Assembly: GCA_934276695.1 (NCBI GenBank)
Contig: CAKQTF010000059.1
Location: 1-6,442 of the forward strand
Direction of reading: 5' to 3'
DNA length: 6,442 nucleotides
Origin: an uncultured Spirochaetales bacterium
Lineage (GTDB): Bacteria; Spirochaetota; Spirochaetia; Sphaerochaetales; Sphaerochaetaceae
Part shown: positions 1 to 5,420 of the stretch, piece by piece
How the letters are laid out: every line of letters starts with the position of its first letter
Position numbering within the stretch: the first letter of the stretch is position 1
The notes under the pieces: generated by a model
What the model was told of the DNA's origin: nothing
The model's input: only the letters and a program-made list of their open reading frames with translations
Databases searched by the model: none
Made by a program: the position numbers and the translations under genes

Positions 1-117
1 GTGCTACGCCATACAATGCCCCGCGGTGTCTGCTCATACTGTGTCGGGGAGCGCCGCGTAGGATCTGATTTCCAGCTCGGAGCTGTCGGGAAGATTGATT
101 TCGGAGGCCAGAGATGA
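1..117 (+). CDS. 3' end of an unrecognised protein with a CxxC motif (partial)
   Basis: Frame 1 is open from the first base of the window to a TGA at 115-117; the other two forward frames are closed by stops. It encodes 38 visible residues. The visible tail carries HTMPRG, then a Cys-x-x-Cys pair (CSYC, residues 11-14 of the fragment), then GERRVG and a FQLG..GKIDFGG ending. The paired cysteines suggest a metal or Fe-S ligand, or a structural zinc. The stop overlaps the start of the following ATPase gene as ATGA, so the two are almost certainly co-transcribed and translationally coupled. The stretch is clearly more GC-rich (38 of the first 60 bases are G or C) than the rest of the window. This partly reflects its Arg, Gly and Cys codons. 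I have a weak recollection of P-loop GTPase (G3E/HypB-like) proteins next to this kind of ATPase, but nothing in the 38 residues proves that, so function is left open. Confidence 0.7.
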   Translation: MLRHTMPRGVCSYCVGERRVGSDFQLGAVGKIDFGGQR

Positions 118-848
118 AAGAGCTGACAGTAATCTCTGGTTATAGCAAGAATGGCTGCAGGGAGCCTTTTGATTCAATTCCTTTTCATTTAGGGGAACTC
201 TGGGCCATTGTCGGACCGACAGGTGCAGGGAAAAGCAGATTCATAAAGGATATTGAGATGCTAGTCTCCGGTGATTCTGTTACTAAGCGCAGGATTCTTA
301 TTGATGGAGAGATACCAGCATTGGCATCAGGAGATTCCCTTATTGCACATCTTGGTCAGAATATGAGATTCGTTCTTGATCTTAATGTGAATGAGTTCCT
401 CAGCTTCCATAGAGAGGCAAATAGAAAGGTGGATGTGGATCTGAAAAGGATAATAGAGACTGCATCGCTTTTATCCGGAGAATCCTTCTCTGCAGATTCC
501 CGGCTCTCTGAGCTATCCGGAGGCCAGAGCAGGGCTCTGATGGTAGCTGATATTGCATACTTATCAGACCGTCCGATAGTGCTTATTGATGAGATTGAGA
601 ATGCCGGCATCGATAAGGTTCGTGCGCTCAGGCTTCTGGTGAAGGAAGGCAAGCTTGTGCTTCTCGTGACACATGATCCGCATACAGCGCTTAGCGCAGA
701 TAGGCGTATTGCAATAGCTGATGGTGCTGTTGTCTCAGTCCGCAGAAGAAGCACAGAAGAGGAGAAGGTTTTCAAACGGCTTGATGCTGAATATAAAGAG
801 CAGCAGCGGTTAAAGGAAAGGATGAGAAGGGGAGAAGAGGTCGTATGA
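114..848 (+). CDS. ABC-type ATP-binding protein (no permease nearby)
   Basis: A 244-residue ABC ATPase whose motifs are in the right order: Walker A GPTGAGKS (34-41), Q-loop Gln82, signature LSGGQ (134-138), Walker B IVLIDE (155-160) with catalytic Glu160, and H-loop His187 (THD). These indicate a functional nucleotide-binding domain that works as a dimer. After about residue 208 comes a highly charged, probably helical or coiled-coil tail of about 35 residues rich in Arg, Lys and Glu, longer than a minimal ABC domain. The region after Walker B reads IENAGID instead of the usual SALD-type D-loop. The start is supported by GGAGG at 103-107, six bases before the ATG. It overlaps the upstream gene by ATGA and the downstream gene by ATGA, so the three form one operon. 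No membrane permease is visible, so a transport role is only one option; an ATPase working with cytoplasmic partners is the other. Confidence 0.93.
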   Translation: MKELTVISGYSKNGCREPFDSIPFHLGELWAIVGPTGAGKSRFIKDIEMLVSGDSVTKRRILIDGEIPALASGDSLIAHLGQNMRFVLDLNVNEFLSFHREANRKVDVDLKRIIETASLLSGESFSADSRLSELSGGQSRALMVADIAYLSDRPIVLIDEIENAGIDKVRALRLLVKEGKLVLLVTHDPHTALSADRRIAIADGAVVSVRRRSTEEEKVFKRLDAEYKEQQRLKERMRRGEEVV

Positions 849-1759
849 ATAAAGTAATTCTTTATTGGAGCAATATATGTGTGCTTAATAGGATTGAACT
901 GGCATTCCTTAGTGAAGTGAAGAGTGAACTGGCTTCAGAAGGAATAGATCTTGAGATAAGATTCTTTGGGCTGGGTTATCCATGCCATATGTCAGAATTC
1001 CTTTTTGATAAGAGCTCTGAGCTCCCTGATATGATCCTATCCACAGATCTTGAGGTGTTTGAGGACAGAAGGATATATTCGCGCTTTGAAGATAGCCTAT
1101 ATGATATCTCATCATGGCACCCTATTAAGCCATCAGAGCCGATTCAGTCATTGGTGAGGGATCCAAGGCTTATGCCATATCTCGCAATCCCCCTTCTTTT
1201 TTCCGCAAGAGAGAAACAGGTTTCTTCGCTGAAGAATGTAATAGGTACGGATGTTTCGTTTGGTGGTATTGATAATTCTGCTGCTAAGAGCGTTGTTAAG
1301 ACAGTGTGGTACCTTTACGGCAGGAATGCTGCCGTAGCTCTTCTCCGTAATGCATCTGTTATGCCTATGCCAATAGCAGCTTTCCAGAGAGTCAGGACAG
1401 GTCAGTCTTCACTGGCTATAGTCCCATCCTTATTTGCGCTGAGCGATGAAGCATTCAGACCGTATATGCCAGAGGAGGGTGCTATAGCCATTCCATCATA
1501 TATAGCAGTTAGAAAGACTATATCTGCAGAAGTAGGCAGAAGAGTCATCAGGGCTCTTAACTCTGAAGGCTTTCTTAAAATGTATGCAGAGAAGGGTAAG
1601 ATGCTGACTGCCAGTGCCGGATCTCCGGATTCAGAGTGGTTTGATGATATGAACGGAAAGCTGGTGCTTCCTGATGAGGCTTTCATATCATTAATTGATC
1701 CTTTGGAATTCTACGGGCTCTATTCTGAATATATTCCAGGTGCCCATGTTTTAGGATAG
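845..1759 (+). CDS. Solute-binding-protein-like protein without signal peptide
   Basis: A 304-residue protein starting at the ATG inside an ATGA overlap with the ATPase gene; a purine-rich AGAAGAGG lies just before it. The layout resembles type 2 periplasmic binding proteins. There is a first beta-alpha unit (KVILYWSN...), a PDMILSTDLEVFED stretch like the ligand-site strand of metal- or oxyanion-binding proteins, a central crossover region around residues 110-150, and a C-terminal lobe with VRKTIS...GRRVIRALNSEGF, typical of the helices that close such folds. The N-terminus (MNKVILYWSNIC) has no hydrophobic signal sequence or lipobox, so the product should stay in the cytoplasm, unlike a true transporter binding protein. 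Family assignment is by overall pattern and not by a diagnostic motif. Coupling to the ABC ATPase indicates a joint function, perhaps binding a ligand or cofactor that the ATPase acts on. Confidence 0.8.
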   Translation: MNKVILYWSNICVLNRIELAFLSEVKSELASEGIDLEIRFFGLGYPCHMSEFLFDKSSELPDMILSTDLEVFEDRRIYSRFEDSLYDISSWHPIKPSEPIQSLVRDPRLMPYLAIPLLFSAREKQVSSLKNVIGTDVSFGGIDNSAAKSVVKTVWYLYGRNAAVALLRNASVMPMPIAAFQRVRTGQSSLAIVPSLFALSDEAFRPYMPEEGAIAIPSYIAVRKTISAEVGRRVIRALNSEGFLKMYAEKGKMLTASAGSPDSEWFDDMNGKLVLPDEAFISLIDPLEFYGLYSEYIPGAHVLG

Positions 1760-1827
1760 CAGGATGGAAGCTGAAGAGTCGTGCTACCGATATGAATAGT
1801 GAATATATGCTTTCCGGAAATACATTC

Positions 1828-1872
1828 AGCTGATAGGCAGCATGCCTTCTGGCTCACAGGCATGCCGCAGCT
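1828..1872. terminator. Stem-loop between convergent units, possible terminator
   Basis: The arms GCATGCCT (1840-1847) and AGGCATGC (1858-1865) pair perfectly over a 10-base loop. Outside an internal bulge, a second 5-bp stem forms from AGCTG (1828-1832) and CAGCT (1868-1872). On the plus strand the structure is followed by only four T (1872-1875), so it is a weak intrinsic terminator by sequence. Its position, 68 bases after the solute-binding-like gene and just after the stop of the convergent barrel gene, fits a shared terminator. Confidence 0.45.
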
Positions 1873-1876
1873 TTTG

Positions 1877-2395
1877 TCAGTATCTGAATCCAATTGAGAG
1901 AGCAGGGGATGCATAGAATTCCCCGGAGAATCCTGCAGCTCCTGTAGCCAGGTTAACTGAGAGCATATCATAGCCGAGATTGCATCCGATTAAGAGGGCA
2001 ATACGGTCATTCATGTAGTATGCTGCACCGATATAGCCGCCAAGCCCGAGCTGGAAATCATTCTTTCCGTCAGTCCAGACACCTGATACTGAGAGTCCAA
2101 GTGCTGTATCGATTGACATCGGGACATTATCAAGCATGTATCTGTAGCTTGGTGCTGCAATCAGTGTGATTGTCATATCTGATATCTTTCTAGGGTTGAA
2201 ATCCGCATTTGCGCTTATGTAGTAGCCTACAGGGCAATCATTGACGTAGCCGGAATTACTGACTGTCATTCCTCCGAGATGAATCCCATCTCTGTATTCA
2301 TAGTTAAGTCCTGTGCTTGTGAATCCGTCAAAAGTTCCAGCATTGAGCGATAATGCCATGCAGAGAGCCACAGTAATCAGTATTGCTTTCTTCAT
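1877..2395 (-). CDS. Small outer-membrane beta-barrel protein
   Basis: A 172-residue protein with a clear signal peptide: MKK, a hydrophobic core (about residues 4-17), and a likely cleavage after LNA (Ala19/Gly20). The mature part alternates polar and hydrophobic residues in stretches such as YYISANADF, ITLIAAPSYRY, TALGLSVSGVW, LGLGGYIGAAYY and ALLIGCNLGY. It ends in PALSIGFRY, an aromatic-terminated last strand like the beta-signal read by the BAM machinery. The size fits about eight strands, comparable to OmpA/OmpX-sized barrels. I chose the ATG at 2395: AAGGAG (2403-2408) sits seven bases upstream, and the 30-residue longer reading from 2485 would place a charged segment before the signal peptide and overlap the previous gene. 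It starts one base after the stop of the repeat-protein gene, so it is the last gene of a three-gene operon. Function beyond outer-membrane location is unknown; this gene is the strongest sign of a two-membrane organism. Confidence 0.88.
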   Translation of the reverse strand: MKKAILITVALCMALSLNAGTFDGFTSTGLNYEYRDGIHLGGMTVSNSGYVNDCPVGYYISANADFNPRKISDMTITLIAAPSYRYMLDNVPMSIDTALGLSVSGVWTDGKNDFQLGLGGYIGAAYYMNDRIALLIGCNLGYDMLSVNLATGAAGFSGEFYASPALSIGFRY

Positions 2396-2396
2396 T

Positions 2397-2627
2397 TCAG
2401 TTCTCCTTCTCTGTTTTCTTGAGTCTTGCTTTTGCTTCTTCCAGAGTCTCTCCGTCCTTGATGAGATATCTTTCAGCAAATGCATCCTCGATCTTTGTAT
2501 ATCCGCTTACAACGGAATCCTCTATCTTCTTATAGCCGTCAGTCACAGCATCCTCTATTTTCCCGAATCCTGATGTGACTGCTTCCTCTATCTTTCTGTT
2601 TGCTTCTGCAAGCTTTGATGCTGCCAT
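2397..2627 (-). CDS. 76-residue protein of 11-residue amphipathic helix repeats
   Basis: A short, highly charged protein. After a leader of 12 residues (MAASKLAEANRK), four consecutive 11-residue units occupy residues 13-56: IEEAVTSGFGK, IEDAVTDGYKK, IEDSVVSGYTK and IEDAFAERYLI. The tail KDGETLEEAKARLKK is a further charged helix. An 11-residue period with regularly placed I, V and Y/F is what membrane-surface or coiled 3-11 helices show (apolipoproteins, synucleins, LEA proteins), so a peripheral membrane or filament-like helix is plausible. There is no signal peptide or transmembrane segment. GAGGAG, formed by the last two Glu codons of the preceding membrane-protein gene, serves as the ribosome-binding site, and only three bases separate stop and start. 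From memory, proteins of this type occur beside TetR regulators and small GMC-type membrane proteins in gut Firmicutes; the biochemical role is unknown to me. Confidence 0.9.
   Translation of the reverse strand: MAASKLAEANRKIEEAVTSGFGKIEDAVTDGYKKIEDSVVSGYTKIEDAFAERYLIKDGETLEEAKARLKKTEKEN
2460..2591 (-). repeat. Four tandem 33-bp coding repeats (11-residue units)
   Basis: Four in-frame units of 33 bases encode the 11-residue repeats of the small charged protein. The DNA copies have diverged, with different codons and substitutions, while the I-E-(D/E)-x-(V/F) and G-(Y/F) positions are kept, the last unit being the most altered. This points to an old duplication maintained by selection and not to a recent slippage repeat. 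Confidence 0.85.
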
Positions 2628-2630
2628 GTC

Positions 2631-3002
2631 TTACTCCTCAATCCCCTTTACAATCGGAATGAGGCTTAAGAGGATAGCAACGCCTGCAAGTGAGATTACA
2701 ATGCCTGCTGATATCCTGTCCCACACCATTATAAAGCACATGCCTGTACCGAATACCAATGCTCCTGCAACGCCTATGAATGTAGCCAGGATGCTCTTTC
2801 CGGAAATCCTGATCCTCTCTTTTCCTGTGAGCTTTCTCCAGATTGCCAGAGTCACTAGTGCAAGTATTATCCCAGCTACTCCAAGTATTATCCCGTTTGT
2901 GCGTGCATTCCATTCAGGCAGCAGTGCTGCGCACATGCCGATTGAGAATATAAATCCGCTGATCACCCATAGAACCAATGCTATAAAGTTTGCTTTCTTC
3001 AT
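2631..3002 (-). CDS. Four-helix inner-membrane protein with internal duplication
   Basis: A 123-residue integral membrane protein. Predicted membrane helices lie at about 6-28, 36-55, 70-94 and 98-118, with a basic loop (RKLTGKERIRISGK, 56-69) between the second and third, so both termini and this loop are probably cytoplasmic. The two halves are related: GMC at 22-24 matches GMC at 87-89, a Trp follows in each (W31, W94), and NGIILGVAGIILAL (36-49) matches AGIVISLAGVAILL (99-112). The N-terminus MKKANFIALVLW might be taken for a signal peptide, but no cleavage site is evident. The start ATG at 3002 has GGAG (3012-3015) nine bases upstream, and the TetR-type operator lies five bases above the GGAGAAA stretch. 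First gene of the operon. Similar GMC-containing proteins, as I recall, accompany TetR regulators in gut bacteria, without a known function. Confidence 0.88.
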   Translation of the reverse strand: MKKANFIALVLWVISGFIFSIGMCAALLPEWNARTNGIILGVAGIILALVTLAIWRKLTGKERIRISGKSILATFIGVAGALVFGTGMCFIMVWDRISAGIVISLAGVAILLSLIPIVKGIEE

Positions 3003-3020
3003 TTTTTCTTTCTCCTATTA

Positions 3021-3035
3021 AAACAACAGTTGTTT
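3021..3035. promoter_or_regulatory. Perfect inverted repeat, probable TetR-family operator
   Basis: AAACAAC-A-GTTGTTT is an exact inverted repeat with a single central base. It overlaps the predicted -35 box of the tetR-like gene and lies about 10-25 bases downstream of the predicted start of the divergent membrane-protein operon. One bound dimer could therefore block both transcripts. Small perfect palindromes between a TetR gene and its divergent target are the usual arrangement in this family. That this particular protein binds it is inference. Confidence 0.75.
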
Positions 3036-3059
3036 GTTTAATTACGATTAGACTATAAT
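3030..3059 (+). promoter_or_regulatory. Predicted sigma70-type promoter of the tetR-like gene
   Basis: TTGTTT (3030-3035) and a perfect TATAAT (3054-3059) with an 18-base spacer. The -35 is inside the right half of the palindromic operator, so autorepression is expected. The predicted start near 3066 leaves a leader of about 56 bases with AAGGAAGG (3111-3118) before the ATG. Confidence 0.6.
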
Positions 3060-3081
3060 TGGTTTCAGATTGACTTTTCAA
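3052..3081 (-). promoter_or_regulatory. Predicted sigma70-type promoter of the envelope operon
   Basis: On the minus strand TTGAAA (3081-3076) and TATAGT (3057-3052) are separated by 18 bases, each matching the consensus at five or four of six positions. The predicted start is near 3045, giving a short leader containing the palindromic operator. The -10 overlaps, on the opposite strand, the -10 of the divergent tetR promoter, so the two promoters probably compete. Confidence 0.55.
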
Positions 3082-3121
3082 TCATCAGAATACAAACATG
3101 TGTTGAGATAAAGGAAGGCAT

Positions 3122-3664
3122 ATGAATACAGTGAACAATAAGAGGAGAAGGGCATCAGTAGAGGCATTAGAGAAAGCCTTTGTTGATCTTATACAGAAGA
3201 GAGAGCTTGATGAGATCACTGTCTCTGATATCTGCAAGAAGGCGGGACTCAACCGCACGACATTCTATGCTAACTTTGATGGGATACACTCGATTGCTGA
3301 TTCAATCCGTGACAAGCTTGAGGATGATATGAAGAATGTCGTCTATGCTGATGAAATACAGAATGGATACAACAGCAATGATTATCTTAAGCTGTTCAGA
3401 TACATAAAGGACAACCAGGTCTTCTTCAAGACCTATTTCAGGCTTGGCTATGATAATGAATATAAGATCTTTACATATGACAGCAGGCTTGCTTCATCTC
3501 ATTTCAATAATAAATTCATAGATTACCATATGGAGTTCTTCAGGGCAGGTCTTAATAAGATAATAAAGATGTGGCTTGACGACGGATGCAAAGAGAGCCC
3601 TGAGGATATGATGGAGATAATAAACAGCGAGTACAGAGGCCGTATACAGGATCAGGTAGACTGA
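3122..3664 (+). CDS. TetR/AcrR-family transcriptional regulator
   Basis: A 180-residue regulator. The N-terminal TetR domain is clear: helix 1 around ALEKAFVDLIQKRELDEI (15-32), then the helix-turn-helix VSDICKKAGLNRTTFYANF (34-52), with the Thr-Thr-Phe-Tyr-x-x-Phe recognition helix typical of the family. The rest (about 65-180) is the helical ligand-binding and dimerisation part, which is poorly conserved between relatives. It resembles the short TetR proteins with a C-terminal TetR_C_7-like domain; that sub-assignment is tentative. It is divergent from the membrane-protein/repeat/barrel operon and shares a palindromic operator with it, so it is most likely the local repressor of that operon and of itself. 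The ligand is unknown. Its 3' end overlaps the convergent lacI-like gene by 13 bases. Confidence 0.93.
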   Translation: MNTVNNKRRRASVEALEKAFVDLIQKRELDEITVSDICKKAGLNRTTFYANFDGIHSIADSIRDKLEDDMKNVVYADEIQNGYNSNDYLKLFRYIKDNQVFFKTYFRLGYDNEYKIFTYDSRLASSHFNNKFIDYHMEFFRAGLNKIIKMWLDDGCKESPEDMMEIINSEYRGRIQDQVD

Positions 3665-4644
3665 CGCTCTTTCACATATGTCCCGATTATCATCTTCTTC
3701 GATGCGTGCTCTCCATTAAGCACCATCAGCAGGTTCCTTACTGTTGTTATGCTCGTATCGTAGAGCATATTGTCCAGTGTAGTGAGCGGTGGATTGTAAA
3801 TAGCTGCATATCTTGAGTTGTTTATACCTATAACAGAGATATCTTCGGGGATATGCCTGCCACTTGATATTATTGCATGCATTCCTATCATCGCAATGTA
3901 ATCCTCAACGAAGATTATCGCATTGATATCCGGATGCTCATCAAGGAGCCTGAGTGTCTTTTCTTCTATATCTTCTGATGAGTCTCCTGTCTCAAGAATG
4001 TATTTGCTTCCATTTGAATATGAATCAAATCCAAGATTGAATCCTCTTATCTTATCGTCATTGCTAGGGGTCCTGTGATTCAGTATGAAGGCAATGTTGT
4101 TCTTTCCTCTTTCTACAAGGAGCTTAACGCATTCAGATACACCGTTCAGTTCGTCTGATACAACCCCGTATATGTTCTTGCCATCAAGATATCCATTGCA
4201 GATTGCTACAGGGATTGCTGGCAGATACTTCTTTATGGCATCAGCCACATATCGGTTCTGGTATATCGAGCCCATAAGTACCACGGCATCGATGTTTTTC
4301 TTGCTGAGTGAGATCAGTGACTGTGCCTGGGCTTTCGGGTCTGTGCCTGTATTGTAGATCAGGCATGAATAACCATTTTTAGAAAGCTCCTGCTCAATAT
4401 AGTAGATACCATCTGTATGATGGGTTGTCCTAAGGTCGGCAATCAGTATTCCAACCATTTTCGATGACTGGGTGACGAGGCTCTGAGCGGCGGCATTCGG
4501 AGTGAAGTTGTTCTCCTTGAGGAGCTTCATCACCTTTTCTCGGGTAGATGGCTTTACATGGGGATAATTGTTTATGACCCGTGATACAGTGGATGCTGAG
4601 ACTCCAGCCTTTTCCGCGATATCATATATTGTGATTTCTTCCAT
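3652..4644 (-). CDS. LacI-family transcriptional repressor
   Basis: A 330-residue regulator of normal family length. The N-terminal helix-turn-helix (ITIYDIAEKAGVSASTVSRVIN, about 4-25, shown here only as a position range with key residues Ala17, Ser18 and Arg22) is followed by the hinge region FTPNAAAQSL (47-56), whose Leu56 matches the leucine that LacI/PurR proteins insert in the operator centre. The periplasmic-binding-type sensor domain starts at MVGILIADL (63-71) and continues to ISVIGINNSRYAAIYNPPLTTLDN, the usual C-terminal signature. I chose the ATG at 4644 because AGAGGAG (4654-4660) lies nine bases upstream; an in-frame TTG at 4650 would be only three bases from it. It lies 100 bases downstream of the cupin gene on the same strand and may be co-transcribed with it. 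The two LacI-type operators at 5171 and 5421 are its likely targets; the inducer is unknown. Confidence 0.95.
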   Translation of the reverse strand: MEEITIYDIAEKAGVSASTVSRVINNYPHVKPSTREKVMKLLKENNFTPNAAAQSLVTQSSKMVGILIADLRTTHHTDGIYYIEQELSKNGYSCLIYNTGTDPKAQAQSLISLSKKNIDAVVLMGSIYQNRYVADAIKKYLPAIPVAICNGYLDGKNIYGVVSDELNGVSECVKLLVERGKNNIAFILNHRTPSNDDKIRGFNLGFDSYSNGSKYILETGDSSEDIEEKTLRLLDEHPDINAIIFVEDYIAMIGMHAIISSGRHIPEDISVIGINNSRYAAIYNPPLTTLDNMLYDTSITTVRNLLMVLNGEHASKKMIIGTYVKERQST

Positions 4645-4744
4645 AAACAATTGCTCCTCTGTTAATTCTTTAGCCTTTACGCTTTTTTTGCAAGAGACTA
4701 AGAATCCTGCAGTGAGATTTATAGCTGACTATGAATCCAGATAA

Positions 4745-5095
4745 TCATGAATAGATTATAAGGGCAATTATATCAAGTGGCTCATCTGAATTGTTTGTTA
4801 TCCCATGGCCTTCTCCGCTTGGGGTGAATGTTACATCTCCTGCTTCTATTGTTGTTATTGTCCCATTATCGTTGTATTCAGCTTTTCCTGACAGTACATA
4901 ATAGATCTCTGTGTCTCCATTATGGATATGGAATCCGATGCCGGAATGCGGTGCGACTGTAGTATGTGCAAATACACGTCCTTTGTTATTGAGCTCCGCA
5001 TCATTCTCAGTGATGCTTCTTACTGTGATTGATCCTTCTGCCCCGAATTTCCTCTCAAAGCGCTCTACTGTTTTCCTGTCTGATTTCCTGACCAT
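4745..5095 (-). CDS. Small single-domain cupin protein
   Basis: A 116-residue cupin. Motif 1 is seen as GIGFHIHNGDTEIYYVLSG (52-70), with likely metal ligands His56, His58 and Glu63. Motif 2 is GDVTFTPSGEGHGITN (86-101), with His97 as the fourth ligand. The intact 3-His/1-Glu set argues for a metal-binding, possibly catalytic protein, but small cupins of this type include isomerases, dioxygenases, epimerases and simple sugar- or acid-binding proteins, so the reaction cannot be named. The first 40 residues are a polar extension before the barrel. ATG at 5095 has AAAGGAGAT (5101-5109) just upstream. It is divergent from the ketopantoate-reductase-like gene and has a strong promoter with a LacI-type operator just downstream of the predicted start, implying that both are part of one substrate-induced pathway. 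Confidence 0.92.
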   Translation of the reverse strand: MVRKSDRKTVERFERKFGAEGSITVRSITENDAELNNKGRVFAHTTVAPHSGIGFHIHNGDTEIYYVLSGKAEYNDNGTITTIEAGDVTFTPSGEGHGITNNSDEPLDIIALIIYS

Positions 5096-5170
5096 ATGTA
5101 TCTCCTTTAATCCGCATATTCATTTCTGAAAGCTATTGCTCTAAGGTATGCGTTATCTGTGTCAAAAATA

Positions 5171-5184
5171 TGAAATCGATTTCA
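5171..5184. promoter_or_regulatory. LacI-family operator O1 (cupin side)
   Basis: TGAAATCGATTTCA is a perfect 14-base palindrome with the central CG step that LacI-family hinge helices open. It begins about four bases after the predicted transcription start of the cupin gene, where a bound repressor would block RNA polymerase. It differs from the second operator at 5421 by only one base. Confidence 0.85.
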
Positions 5185-5194
5185 TTATATAAGC

Positions 5195-5223
5195 ATTGTA
5201 TTATCAGAGTTTATCAATGTCAA
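5195..5223 (-). promoter_or_regulatory. Strong predicted sigma70-type promoter for the cupin gene
   Basis: On the minus strand a perfect TTGACA (5223-5218) is followed after 17 bases by TACAAT (5200-5195), five of six consensus bases. The predicted start is near 5188, giving a leader of about 93 bases. Operator O1 follows immediately. An overlapping TATAAT (5189-5184) is present but has no good -35 at the right distance. Confidence 0.75.
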
Positions 5224-5379
5224 ATTATTTTGATGGTGCTTATGCATCTATTGCATCCGAATCAATAGCTTTAGTATTTCTATGTATATTATTATTTACA
5301 ATATAATAAATTAAACTTCAAAACCGCCTATTTATCCGGTGCTGTTATTAATTGCCGTATTTAATTTTTTAAATTTAAC

Positions 5380-5408
5380 TTGCATACGCATGAAAGTCAT
5401 GATTTAAT
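5380..5408 (+). promoter_or_regulatory. Candidate promoter for the dehydrogenase operon
   Basis: TTGCAT (5380-5385) and TTTAAT (5403-5408) with a 17-base spacer, the -10 matching at five of six positions and the -35 only at three. The expected start near 5415 puts operator O2 at about +6 to +19, the same geometry as on the cupin side. The weak -35 makes this a tentative call; TATAAG at 5412-5417 is an alternative -10. Confidence 0.45.
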
Positions 5409-5420
5409 AACTATAAGTTT

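Noticed and set aside
356..775. Antisense open frame within the ABC ATPase gene
   Set aside because: It is Ser/Arg-rich, has no ribosome-binding site, and lies entirely opposite conserved ATPase motifs; it is a shadow frame. The other antisense frames opposite 909-1115, 1402-1686, 5397-5864 and 5868-6345 were rejected for the same reason.
1811..1820. Palindrome TTTCCGGAAA as an operator
   Set aside because: It lies between convergent gene ends, far from any start, and a similar TTTCCGGAAA also occurs within the membrane-protein coding sequence near 2809, so it is probably chance.
2396..2485. A 30-residue N-terminal extension of the barrel protein starting at 2485
   Set aside because: It would put a highly charged segment in front of a clean signal peptide and overlap most of the end of the repeat-protein gene; the ATG at 2395 has its own AAGGAG at the right distance.
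2575..3021. Plus-strand open frame opposite the membrane-protein gene
   Set aside because: It mirrors the hydrophobic codons of the real minus-strand gene, which has the ribosome-binding site, operon spacing and internal duplication; no start signal supports the plus-strand frame.
4645..4650. A TTG start two codons upstream for the LacI-family gene
   Set aside because: It is only three bases from the ribosome-binding site; the ATG at 4644 has a nine-base spacing and the usual family N-terminus.
4690..4710. A small hairpin between cupin and LacI-family genes as a terminator
   Set aside because: The six-base stem includes a G-T pair and is followed by A residues, not T, on the minus strand, so it lacks the U-tract of an intrinsic terminator.
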